Shown in pieces: positions 32,292-39,774 of a DNA stretch of 64,000 nt. The position numbers and the translations under genes were made by a program. The notes beneath the pieces are model-generated. The model was given only the letters and a program-made list of their open reading frames with translations. It made no database searches and was not told the DNA's origin. The number at the start of each line of letters is the position of its first letter. Positions within the stretch are counted from its first letter, which is position 1. The stretch is from Granulosicoccus sp036478595 (GTDB lineage Bacteria > Pseudomonadota > Gammaproteobacteria > Granulosicoccales > Granulosicoccaceae), in contig JAZGEF010000052.1 of NCBI GenBank assembly GCA_036478595.1, forward strand, positions 1 through 64,000, in the 5' to 3' direction.

Positions 32292-34076
32292 ATGGCTTAC
32301 CAAGCACCAGTTCGGGATATCAGTTTTGTACTTAACCATGTAGTGGGTTTGGCAGATATTGCCAAACTCGAAGGCTACGAGGATGCAACACCAGAAATGG
32401 TTGAAGCTATCCTCGATGCTTCTGCACAATTTACTGGCGAGGTATTAGCCCCGCTTAATTGGGTAGGTGACCAACAAGGTAGCCAATGGTCAGAAGCTGG
32501 TGTTACCACGCCCGATGGTTGGCAAGAGGCTTATCAGCAGTTTATTGAGAATGGCTGGGGCAGCTTGGCGTTCTCAGTTGAGTATGGTGGGCAGGGTTTG
32601 CCTATGTGTGTAGCAGCCTCTGTACAGGAGATGTGGCACAGCTCTAATATGTCATTCGGTTTGTGCCCTCTGTTAAGTCAGGGCGCAGTAGATGCCATCG
32701 AGCAGCATGCATCAGACGAGCTCAAAGCCATGTTCTTACCCAAGATGGTTGAAGGTGTTTGGTCAGGCACCATGAACCTCACTGAGCCCCAAGCTGGGTC
32801 TGATCTGGCTGCGGTTCGCACCTCCGCTGAGCCCGAAGGTGATCACTACCGAATCAAGGGTCAAAAGATATTTATCACTTACGGTGATCATGACCTAACC
32901 GAAAACATCATTCACTTAGTGTTGGCCAGGCTGCCGGATGCTCCTGAAGGTGTAAAAGGTATTTCTTTGTTTGTCGTGCCTAAGTTTCTGGTTAACAAAG
33001 ATGGCTCCTTGGGTGACCGTAATGATGTGCGTTGCGTATCGCTAGAGCACAAGATGGGCATTCACGCCAGCCCAACCTGCGTTATGGCTTATGGCGATGA
33101 TGCTGGTGCACTCGGCTACTTGGTGGGTAAGGCACACCATGGTTTAATTTACATGTTCACCATGATGAACCAAGCCCGTCACGCGGTGGGCGTGGAAGGT
33201 TATGGCATTGCAGAACGTGCTTATCAACAAGCGCTTAGTTTTGCTAAAGAGCGTAAACAAGGCCAAACACTGCTGGGCAAATCAGATGATGATCACGGTA
33301 TTGTTAACCACCCTGATGTGCGTCGAATATTAATGACTATGCGTTGCAATATCGAAGCGATGCGTGGCTTGGCCTTGGAGTGTGCGGCCGCATTTGATAT
33401 TGCCGGTAAGCATCCAGACGAAAGCGTCCGTGTGTTCAACCAGCGTCGTGGCGAACTACTAACACCACTTGTTAAAGGCTGGTCTACTGAAATTGGTGTG
33501 GAACTTTGCTCATTAGGTGTGCAAGTTCACGGCGGTATGGGTTTTATTGAAGAAACTGGCGCAGCTCAGCACCTGCGTGATGCGCGCATTGCACCCATTT
33601 ATGAAGGCACAACTGCGATACAAGCTAACGATTTAATTGGTCGAAAAACTGCGCGTGATAATGGACAGGGCATGCAAGAGCTGCTTGCTGACATGCGCAC
33701 CACTCTTACTGAGTTACAACAAAGTGAAACCCCCGATATGAAAGCTGTTGCAAAACGTTTTGGTTCTGCGATAGGTGCTGCTGATCAATCCTTGCAGTGG
33801 ATGCTTGCTCAAAACGATCCAACGCTACCTTCTGCATCGTCAGTGGAATACTTAATGATGCTAGGTCGTTTGGCTGGTGGCTGGATGAGTGCAAGAACTG
33901 CTTTGGTAGCACTAAAAATGAAGCAAGAAGATGGCGCAGATCATCACTACCTGGATGCTCGCGTTGCATTAGCACGTTACTATGCTGATCGTTTTCTGCC
34001 CTTGGTTGATGCAAGTAATATCACTATTACTGAAGGCTCGGAAAGCACCGTTTCATTGTCAGTTGCACAGCTTTAA
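32292..34076 (+). CDS. Acyl-CoA dehydrogenase with extended C-terminus (DmdC-like)
   Basis: FAD acyl-CoA dehydrogenase of 594 residues, larger than the usual 380-400 because of an extra C-terminal domain. NLTEPQAGSDL is the FAD/substrate signature, RIKGQKIFITYGDHD the middle strand, IYEGTTAIQ holds the catalytic Glu. The N-terminus MAYQAPVRDISFVLN and overall size match the subgroup that includes 3-methylmercaptopropionyl-CoA dehydrogenase (DmdC) of DMSP degradation as well as many ordinary long-form acyl-CoA dehydrogenases, so the substrate is open. It lies after etfBA and before an enoyl-CoA hydratase gene, as one would expect for an oxidation unit. Confidence 0.88.
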   Translation: MAYQAPVRDISFVLNHVVGLADIAKLEGYEDATPEMVEAILDASAQFTGEVLAPLNWVGDQQGSQWSEAGVTTPDGWQEAYQQFIENGWGSLAFSVEYGGQGLPMCVAASVQEMWHSSNMSFGLCPLLSQGAVDAIEQHASDELKAMFLPKMVEGVWSGTMNLTEPQAGSDLAAVRTSAEPEGDHYRIKGQKIFITYGDHDLTENIIHLVLARLPDAPEGVKGISLFVVPKFLVNKDGSLGDRNDVRCVSLEHKMGIHASPTCVMAYGDDAGALGYLVGKAHHGLIYMFTMMNQARHAVGVEGYGIAERAYQQALSFAKERKQGQTLLGKSDDDHGIVNHPDVRRILMTMRCNIEAMRGLALECAAAFDIAGKHPDESVRVFNQRRGELLTPLVKGWSTEIGVELCSLGVQVHGGMGFIEETGAAQHLRDARIAPIYEGTTAIQANDLIGRKTARDNGQGMQELLADMRTTLTELQQSETPDMKAVAKRFGSAIGAADQSLQWMLAQNDPTLPSASSVEYLMMLGRLAGGWMSARTALVALKMKQEDGADHHYLDARVALARYYADRFLPLVDASNITITEGSESTVSLSVAQL

Positions 34077-34095
34077 ACGAAAGCACGGATACAGT

Positions 34096-34170
34096 GTCAT
34101 ATCCCGGAGGGCAGCTGCTCTCCGCGAAAGCGGCACCTTCGCGAGGAGCTGCTGCCCTCCGGGGTATGAC
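34096..34170. repeat. 75-nt inverted repeat between the dehydrogenase and hydratase genes
   Basis: A left arm of 33 nt starting GTCATATCCCGGAGGGCAGC pairs with a right arm ending GCTGCCCTCCGGGGTATGAC; 29 of 33 positions match, with a 9-nt loop (34129-34137). It ends 21 nt before the hydratase ATG. Size, position and GTCAT ends resemble REP/MITE-like intergenic repeats. In RNA it would form a very stable hairpin that could limit readthrough or protect the upstream mRNA. Confidence 0.8.
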
Positions 34171-34191
34171 GACTAAAAAAGGTTATCAGCC

Positions 34192-34959
34192 ATGCAATAC
34201 AATACCATCCTCGTCGAACGCCACGATCAAGTGGCGCTAATTACTTTAAATCGCCCAGATGCAATGAACGCGCTGTCAGCTCAGATGATGGTGGAAATGC
34301 ATGGTGTTATCACGGAACTTGATCTTGACGATCAGTGCCGCGCGATCGTGCTAACTGGCAATGACAAAGCGTTTGCCGCTGGTGCGGATATTAAAGAGAT
34401 GGTTGATCAAACTTACCTAACCGCGGTGCAAACAGAGTTTCTTGGCGATTGGGATTGTATTGCTGAATGCAGAACTCCCATAGTGGCAGCAGTGGCTGGT
34501 TACGCTTTAGGCGGTGGTTGTGAGATCGCTATGATGTGCGACTTCATACTCGCCGCTGACAATGCCAAGTTTGGACAACCCGAAATTACCATCGGTACGA
34601 TTCCAGGTTTGGGTGGCACACAACGTTTGACGCGTCTGGTGGGTAAAGCCAAGTCAATGGAGATGAATTTGACTGGCCGTATGATGGATGCCGAAGAAGC
34701 AGAGCGTGCAGGTTTAGTGTCACGGATAGTGCCGCTGGAATCATTGCAAAGTGAAGCGATGAAAGTCGCTACTAAAATTGCAGGGTTCTCAAAGCCTGCC
34801 GTATTGCTAGCTAAAGAATGCGTATTAGCGGCTAATAATACATGCCTTGACCAAGGCATGCGTACAGAACGTAGAGCGTTTCATTCTTTGTTTGGTACGC
34901 CTGATCAGAAAGAAGGCATGCAAGCGTTTATTAGTAAACGTATGCCGAACTTTTCATAA
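34192..34959 (+). CDS. Enoyl-CoA hydratase (short-chain crotonase)
   Basis: Crotonase-family hydratase of 255 residues, the normal length. GADIKEM and GYALGGGCEIAMMCD supply the oxyanion hole and first catalytic Glu; QPEITIGTIPGLGGTQRLTR supplies the second Glu and the family signature (given in full length of 20). The closing FSKPAVLLAKECV and MPNFS end resembles mitochondrial ECHS1 and PaaF-like enzymes, so hydration of short-chain enoyl-CoA is likely. If the neighbouring dehydrogenase is DmdC, a methylthioacryloyl-CoA hydratase role should be considered, though the sequence looks generic. Confidence 0.92.
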   Translation: MQYNTILVERHDQVALITLNRPDAMNALSAQMMVEMHGVITELDLDDQCRAIVLTGNDKAFAAGADIKEMVDQTYLTAVQTEFLGDWDCIAECRTPIVAAVAGYALGGGCEIAMMCDFILAADNAKFGQPEITIGTIPGLGGTQRLTRLVGKAKSMEMNLTGRMMDAEEAERAGLVSRIVPLESLQSEAMKVATKIAGFSKPAVLLAKECVLAANNTCLDQGMRTERRAFHSLFGTPDQKEGMQAFISKRMPNFS

Positions 34960-35011
34960 TGGACCGGGCCTGTGAGCCTGAGTAGCGGTTGGCAAGACCA
35001 CAGCTGAAATG

Positions 35012-35185
35012 CTACTGCATAAAGTGATAGTTTGCGTGTTCAGCGGCTGAGCTGGGTACACCAAGAATGTAATCCGCCGCTCGTTCAGCAATCAATTGAG
35101 TAGGTGCATTTAAATTGCCGCTAACAATGTCGGGCATTACCGAGGCGTCAACAACGCGCAGGCCGCTAACCACCCCGTGCACTTG
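35012..35185 (-). pseudogene. C-terminal remnant of a GMC oxidoreductase
   Basis: Read leftward from 35185, 57 codons encode VHGVVSGLRVVDASVMPDIV, then SGNLNAPTQLIAERAADYIL and a TAG stop at 35012-35014. This is the conserved end of glucose-methanol-choline oxidoreductases such as choline dehydrogenase (the VHG..LRVVDAS.MP and NxNAP..MIAE..AD block). The codon two positions upstream of the VHG is a stop and no other part of the enzyme is found, so the gene was cut off at about 35183 and only its tail remains. The neighbouring acetyltransferase gene may have arrived with the event. Confidence 0.85.
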
Positions 35186-35275
35186 CTAGTTGGCCGTCCA
35201 CGACAGCGTCTGTATCAAGCATTGTGTTCGTTCACGGCCAACTTAGAATACTGCAGATTCAGTATACTCGTGCTC

Positions 35276-35959
35276 ATGACATACCCCATCAGCTATGAAG
35301 TGCCAGGTTGGACTCCGTGTGAGCATCCGTCAAAGCGTACAATGTTGGGCCAGTATTGCGATCTACAGGTCCCGGACCCTTCGCTGCACGGTGATGCATT
35401 GTATGCAGCCCTGTGCCCTAACGGTTCTGACCATAACTGGACATACATGCCGTATGGCCCGTTTGATAATAAGGCGGCATTCGATGTTTGGTTAGCGGAG
35501 CTGCCAAACAGCCGCGACCCACTGTTTCATGCCATCATAAACAAGGCGACAGGGCAGGCTGCCGGCATCGCGAGCTTCTTGCGTATCACTGGTGATGTTG
35601 GTGTTATCGAAGTTGGCCACATACACTACGGCAATGAAATACAACGCACGGCGATAGCCACCGAGGCGATGTATCTAATGATGTGCCGCGTGTTTGATGA
35701 ACTAGGTTACCGGCGCTACGAATGGAAATGCGATGCATTAAATGCACGCTCGCGCAGCGCAGCCCTTCGTTTAGGTTTTACATTTGAAGGGATCTTTCGC
35801 CAAGCCACCCTGTACAAAGGCCGTAATCGCGACACCGCTTGGTTTGCGATGCTCGACTCTGATTGGCCTGTCATAAAGCGCGTATATGAGAACTGGTTGG
35901 CAGCTGACAACTTCGACAGGTCGGGCTCTCAGCGTAAACCCTTGGCAATAAACCGCTGA
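35276..35959 (+). CDS. GNAT family N-acetyltransferase (RimJ/RimL-like)
   Basis: A 227-residue acetyltransferase of the Acetyltransf_3 kind. The start MTYPISYEVPGWTPCEHPSK, YMPYGPF, then the GNAT core: IASFLRITGDVGVIEVGHIHYG, the CoA-binding strand and helix (QRTAIATEAMYLMM), EWKCDALNARSRSAALRLGF and FEGIFRQATLYKGRNRDTAWF, which is the classic RimJ-like ending. I start at the ATG 35276; the longer frame begins within the GMC remnant and is not credible. Such proteins often acetylate small molecules or protein N-termini. It stands alone next to a gene remnant. Confidence 0.87.
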   Translation: MTYPISYEVPGWTPCEHPSKRTMLGQYCDLQVPDPSLHGDALYAALCPNGSDHNWTYMPYGPFDNKAAFDVWLAELPNSRDPLFHAIINKATGQAAGIASFLRITGDVGVIEVGHIHYGNEIQRTAIATEAMYLMMCRVFDELGYRRYEWKCDALNARSRSAALRLGFTFEGIFRQATLYKGRNRDTAWFAMLDSDWPVIKRVYENWLAADNFDRSGSQRKPLAINR

Positions 35960-36120
35960 GATCAAGCTAGAACGCGGCATTTGCTATTCCTCAGGCCGTG
36001 CAAACCGGGTAAACTGGTACCAAGCAGGCCTAATAGCTCATGGTGAGCTAACGCGGGTTTATGTTTAATCAAGGTTGGGCAAAGCCTCAATCGATTCAAA
36101 ATTTGGAGGTCGTGTAAACG

Positions 36121-37314
36121 ATGAAAAAATTACTTATAGCTGGCAGCGCTGCGATGTTGTCAATGTCGGCATTTATGACTACAGCGCAAGCCGAAGTTAA
36201 AGTGGGTGTGATCTTGGGCTTTACTGGTCCTATCGAATCACTAACGCCTGATATGGCTAATTCTGCAGAGCTTGCTTTTAAAGAAGCATCTGATTCTGGC
36301 GCCTTGTTAGGCGGCGAAACAATTACGTCTGTTCGTGCTGATTCAACTTGCACTGATTCTGCTGCGGCTACTGCAGGTGCTGAGCGTTTGATCACTTCGG
36401 ATGGTGTTGTTGCCATCATGGGTGCGGATTGCTCTGGTGTAACGACTGCAATCTTAACAAGTGTTGCGGTTGCTAATGGAGTTGCGATGATTTCACCTTC
36501 GGCTACTTCTCCAGCGCTATCGACTGTTGAAGACAAAGGCTTATTTTTCCGCACTTCGCCTTCTGATGCGCGTCAAGGCCAAGTAATGGCTGACATACTA
36601 TCTGACATGGGTGTTAAGACAGTTGCAATCACTTACACCAACAACGACTACGGTAAAGGGTTATCTGATGCTTTCACTGCTGCGCACGAAGCTGCTGGTG
36701 GCAAAATCGCAATCGCCGTTCCACACGAAGATGGTAAAGCTGACTACTCAGCTGAAGTGGGTACTCTGTCTGCTGTAGACGCTGACATGCTCGCTGTGTT
36801 GGGCTACGTCGACCAAGGTGGTGCCGGTATCATTCAAGCTGCAATCGATGCTGATGCTTATGACAAGTTCCTGCTAGGCGATGGCATGATCGGGGATTCA
36901 CTGGTTGAAAAATTTGGCGAAGACCTCAGCGGCGCTATTGGTACAGTGCCTGGTTCTGAAGGTGCAGGAGCCGATGCTTTCCTAGCCACTGCTAAAGCGG
37001 GTGGTGTAGATGGCGATGGTCCGTTCCGTGGTGAATCTTACGATGCTGCTGCTCTAATCGTTTTGGCCATGCAAGCTGCCGGTTCTGCTGACAAGGCAGG
37101 TATTGCTGCCAACATCATGGCTGTTGCTAACGCTCCGGGCGAGAAGATTATGGCTGGCGAACTAGGCAAAGCGCTTAAGATCCTTGCTGATGGTGGTGAA
37201 GTTGACTACCAGGGCGCTACAGGCGTTGAACTGATCGGCCCAGGCGAAGCTGCTGGTTCTTACAAAGAGCTATCTTTTGCAGGTGGCGAACAGAAAACTG
37301 TCCGTATTCGCTAA
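36121..37314 (+). CDS. ABC transporter substrate-binding protein, branched-chain amino acid type
   Basis: Periplasmic binding protein of the LivJ/Leu-binding fold, 397 residues. A signal peptide (MKKLLIAGSAAMLSMSAFMT, cleavage after AQA) precedes VKVGVILGFTGPIESL, the standard opening of the family, and MISPSATSPALS, FFRTSPSDARQGQVMADIL and YTNNDYGKGLSDAF are further signatures. It binds a small solute such as an amino acid or related compound. There are no permease or ATPase genes beside it, which is unusual; they must lie elsewhere, or the protein serves a sensor. A GGAGG site lies before the ATG and a strong terminator follows. Confidence 0.92.
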   Translation: MKKLLIAGSAAMLSMSAFMTTAQAEVKVGVILGFTGPIESLTPDMANSAELAFKEASDSGALLGGETITSVRADSTCTDSAAATAGAERLITSDGVVAIMGADCSGVTTAILTSVAVANGVAMISPSATSPALSTVEDKGLFFRTSPSDARQGQVMADILSDMGVKTVAITYTNNDYGKGLSDAFTAAHEAAGGKIAIAVPHEDGKADYSAEVGTLSAVDADMLAVLGYVDQGGAGIIQAAIDADAYDKFLLGDGMIGDSLVEKFGEDLSGAIGTVPGSEGAGADAFLATAKAGGVDGDGPFRGESYDAAALIVLAMQAAGSADKAGIAANIMAVANAPGEKIMAGELGKALKILADGGEVDYQGATGVELIGPGEAAGSYKELSFAGGEQKTVRIR

Positions 37315-37336
37315 AAGATGCTGTTTGTTTGATAAC

Positions 37337-37369
37337 ATCGGCATGGCACACCGCCATGCCGATTTTTTT
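37337..37369 (+). terminator. Rho-independent terminator after the binding-protein gene
   Basis: ATCGGCATGGC and GCCATGCCGAT form an 11-bp perfect stem around an ACACC loop, followed directly by TTTTTTT. The T run ends 5 nt before the ATG of the carbonic anhydrase gene. Confidence 0.95.
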
Positions 37370-37373
37370 CTAA

Positions 37374-37997
37374 ATGATATCTGCAGAAGAAGCACTACAA
37401 CGCCTAATTACAGGCAATCAGCGTTTTGTTCAAAACGTACGCCACGTCGATGCACTGGCAAGTCAATCCCGTCGAGATGAATTAATAGCTGGCCAAGAGC
37501 CTGTCGCTATTATTTTGGGCTGCTCAGATTCACGAGTCCCAGCCGAGATGGTATTTGATCAAGGCTTTGGCGATCTTTTCGTTATTCGTGTTGCTGGCAA
37601 TGTGGTAGCACCATCTCAAATCGGCAGTGTCGAATTTGCCGTGCAACGATTTGGCATTCCATTAGTGATAGTGCTAGGGCATACGCAATGTGGCGCCGTA
37701 ATCGCCACCATTGATGAACTTGAAAAGCACGAGAAAAATGAAGCTCCTCCCAATATGTATTCGATTGTCGAACGCATTAAGCCTGCTGTCACGACTTTAA
37801 TGGAAACATCCTTAAAGGATGATAAGGAGGCGCTGCTTAAACATGCAATACGAGCGAACATTCGCTTGTCAGCGGACCACCTGCGACATGGCTCAAGAAT
37901 GCTCGAACAATTAGTGCAAAGTAAAAAACTAAAAGTAGTCAGCGCCGAGTATTCGCTTGAGACAGGTTCGGTTGAGTTTATTGATAACGACGAGTAA
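37374..37997 (+). CDS. can: Beta-class carbonic anhydrase
   Basis: Beta-carbonic anhydrase of 207 residues, which interconverts CO2 and bicarbonate. The zinc ligands and the Asp-Arg dyad are in GCSDSRVP (Cys50, Asp52, Arg54) and GHTQCGAV (His103, Cys106). The start MISAEEALQRLITGNQRF matches the family, so ATG 37374 seems right, yet it lies 5 nt after the T run of a strong terminator with no visible ribosome site. Either transcripts pass the terminator, or the mRNA is leaderless from a promoter within the stem. This is discussed as a finding. Confidence 0.93.
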   Translation: MISAEEALQRLITGNQRFVQNVRHVDALASQSRRDELIAGQEPVAIILGCSDSRVPAEMVFDQGFGDLFVIRVAGNVVAPSQIGSVEFAVQRFGIPLVIVLGHTQCGAVIATIDELEKHEKNEAPPNMYSIVERIKPAVTTLMETSLKDDKEALLKHAIRANIRLSADHLRHGSRMLEQLVQSKKLKVVSAEYSLETGSVEFIDNDE

Positions 37998-38049
37998 TTG
38001 CTCGGCTGTCTACCAAAATACCATCTAAATCAAATATAAAGCACTTCAT
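37978..38049 (-). pseudogene. Fragment of a HAD-family phosphatase N-terminus
   Basis: Read leftward from an ATG at 38049, 23 codons give MKCFIFDLDGILVDSRAI and then a stop inside the end of the carbonic anhydrase gene. FIFDLDGILVDS is the HAD superfamily motif I (hhhDxDGxxxDS) with both Asp residues. Nothing resembling motifs II-IV follows. It is best read as the decayed start of a HAD phosphatase gene truncated by the anhydrase gene; chance is possible but unlikely for this 12-residue match. Confidence 0.55.
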
Positions 38050-38078
38050 TACGCATGGATTACCAATATTTTTTAGGG

Positions 38079-38618
38079 CTACCAGGCCCGAATTGGGCCA
38101 GAGTCAATATGTACAAAGTTTGACTTACGATAGTATCCCACGCCACCGTTTTGTAAGTGCAGAGCAACATTGCGAACCTGCTGGGTTGATACAGCTGGTA
38201 GTCTGAAGTCTATCGCCTGGCCTTTTGGGTGATAGCTATTACTTGCGACACCACTACTGCTTCTTCGAAGCATATTGTTAGTTTTAGTCGTTCTAAATCC
38301 AGAGATAATCTCGACGCTGCCATCGTCTTGTAGTAGTTGTTGTATGTGCCACAGCTGATCAAATAACGCTGGGTCCATTCGCGTCGAAACGTTTTGTCGG
38401 TGATCGCGCAGCAGAGTATTGAGTTGTTGCAAAGAATCGCGGTCATATCCGCCGTATTGAAAATAGGTTACTGTTAAGGACTCTCCAGTGTGTGTACTAT
38501 GGAGTGATAGCTTGCGAGCTTCTTGATTGTCAGCCTGTGAGAGCGTGGGCAGTAAACAAGCTCCACCAAGCCCCAAGCCTTGAGTGACAAACCGACGTCT
38601 AGAGTATGTACGGTGCAT
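38079..38618 (-). CDS. DUF882/YcbK-like murein endopeptidase, probable Tat substrate
   Basis: A 179-residue protein of the peptidase M15-like DUF882 family (E. coli YcbK/MepK type), zinc-dependent peptidoglycan endopeptidases of the periplasm. The N-terminus has a twin-arginine signal SRRRFVTQGLG followed by a hydrophobic stretch and cleavage near SQA. Metal-ligand motifs are SYHPKGQAIDFRL (His and Asp) and FVHIDSG (second His). EIISGFRTTKTN is the family's substrate-side block. It is transcribed leftwards from a 300-base region shared with no neighbour. Confidence 0.88.
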   Translation of the reverse strand: MHRTYSRRRFVTQGLGLGGACLLPTLSQADNQEARKLSLHSTHTGESLTVTYFQYGGYDRDSLQQLNTLLRDHRQNVSTRMDPALFDQLWHIQQLLQDDGSVEIISGFRTTKTNNMLRRSSSGVASNSYHPKGQAIDFRLPAVSTQQVRNVALHLQNGGVGYYRKSNFVHIDSGPIRAW

Positions 38619-38884
38619 GTTCGGTACCTCTATACATATTTAACAGTATGTCGGCCGGTATTAAGCCGGTGGTGAACTGAAATTGAGCGTTCTGTCAAAA
38701 AACTAATAACCCGCCAAGCGCGAAAGTTTTTGTTTTGTGAAGGATTAGGTACTCCACTTTGCGCAACGTCGCAGAGCGCATCCAATGACTATGACTTAAG
38801 TCGCGTACAAAAGGAGAATAGCTAGTGGAGTGTTAGAAAAACGATAATCCTAACCATGAGTGGTGGATATTTTCAATTTACTGC

Positions 38885-39415
38885 TTAGCTCATGTATTGA
38901 GTGACTAGAACTTCCAAATGATTATCGTCATTACTTAGCGATACTGTCCCTTCATCAATATTGCACTGTAACTGCATGTTGCGGCCAAGTAGTGCTTCTG
39001 CACCTTCGGCCTTGATGTGATAAACCTTTAGGTTATCGTGACGCGCAAGAGCCTGTTTGCTTCGATCCCACCAAGTCATTGCTTTGCGATCCTGGTAGGT
39101 ATAAATCACTACTTGTTTTGCTCGGCCGCAAGCTTTGCGTATTCTCTTTTCATCAACCTGACCAAAGTCGATCCACAGTTCGATATCGTCACTCAATGAT
39201 TTTTGCCAAGCTTCTGGTTCATCATCAGTTGCTAATCCTTTAGTGAAGGTTAAGTGTTCATGAGCATTTAGGGCGAATGCAATCACCTTTATCATGAAGC
39301 GTAAATCAGATTCCGATGGATGCATTGCCATCACCAGCTCGTGTTGTTGGTAATAGTGTCGCTCCATATCCGCTACGTTTAACGAAATTTTATTGATGGT
39401 AGCGCCAAGAGCCAT
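38885..39415 (-). CDS. yaeQ: YaeQ family protein
   Basis: A 176-residue member of the YaeQ family, which has a PD-(D/E)XK nuclease-like fold but no proven enzyme activity. The family start MALGATINKISLNVADMERH, then HPSESDLRFMIKVIAFALNA, the ATDDEPEAW block, IELWIDFGQVDEKRIRKAC and the Lys-rich strand fit closely. The longer frame from 39535 adds 40 residues that are not family-like, so I start at 39415. It diverges from a small gene at 39529, with 113 nt between. Confidence 0.9.
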   Translation of the reverse strand: MALGATINKISLNVADMERHYYQQHELVMAMHPSESDLRFMIKVIAFALNAHEHLTFTKGLATDDEPEAWQKSLSDDIELWIDFGQVDEKRIRKACGRAKQVVIYTYQDRKAMTWWDRSKQALARHDNLKVYHIKAEGAEALLGRNMQLQCNIDEGTVSLSNDDNHLEVLVTQYMS

Positions 39416-39528
39416 GAATAATCCGATTGAGTTAGTTGCAGGGTCGTTTGCAGTGTAGCCTTTTGGATCAAGAAATTCTCTGTTACCCTGTTGTCGAAAA
39501 GTCATCCACTTATAAGCGGGAAGGTTCC

Positions 39529-39699
39529 ATGTCAAAGCAAGTCGTTAAATTTGAATACGAGAAAGAAACGAAAAATAGTGTTCGCTACAAGGAAGTACCT
39601 GAGGAGGGAATCGCAGCTATCGTGGGCTCTTTGTATGTTCAAAAATGGTTTGCTGGTAGTAGCAAAAATATTGAAATTACGATTGATAAAAAAGACTAG
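39529..39699 (+). CDS. Small conserved-looking protein, 56 residues
   Basis: Reads MSKQVVKFEYEKETKNSVR and continues YKEVPEEGIAAIVGSLYVQK to a short acidic-basic end. The pattern K-F-E-x-E-K-E-T-K-N-x-x-R-Y-x-E, then I-G-S/T-L-Y-V-Q-K, recalls a family of short unnamed proteins found across bacteria. The ATG at 39529 has a GGGAAGG site 2-8 nt upstream. It diverges from yaeQ and converges on the ETF:quinone oxidoreductase gene. I cannot assign a function; a beta-rich single domain is likely. Confidence 0.7.
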   Translation: MSKQVVKFEYEKETKNSVRYKEVPEEGIAAIVGSLYVQKWFAGSSKNIEITIDKKD

Positions 39700-39732
39700 C
39701 TGCGACTAACGCAGAGTTATTCTGCGCTCGCT

Positions 39733-39772
39733 TGTCATTCCCGCAAACTGGGTTCCCTGTGGGGTAGGCGCG
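39733..39772. repeat. GTCATTCCCGC-type intergenic element (partial)
   Basis: GTCATTCCCGC followed by an imperfect hairpin and GTGGGGTAGGCGCGCC lies between two convergent genes. The opening bases match the end of the widespread intergenic palindrome family GTCATTCCCGCG...; the other arm is degraded. It may act as a weak bidirectional terminator. Confidence 0.4.
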
Positions 39773-39774
39773 CC

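Noticed and set aside
35177..35275. Longer acetyltransferase start
   Set aside because: This lies within the GMC remnant region and is not similar to RimJ-like proteins.
38619..38884. Possible gene or RNA in the gap between the DUF882 gene and yaeQ
   Set aside because: No frame with a start signal and no stable paired structure was found in the 266 bases.
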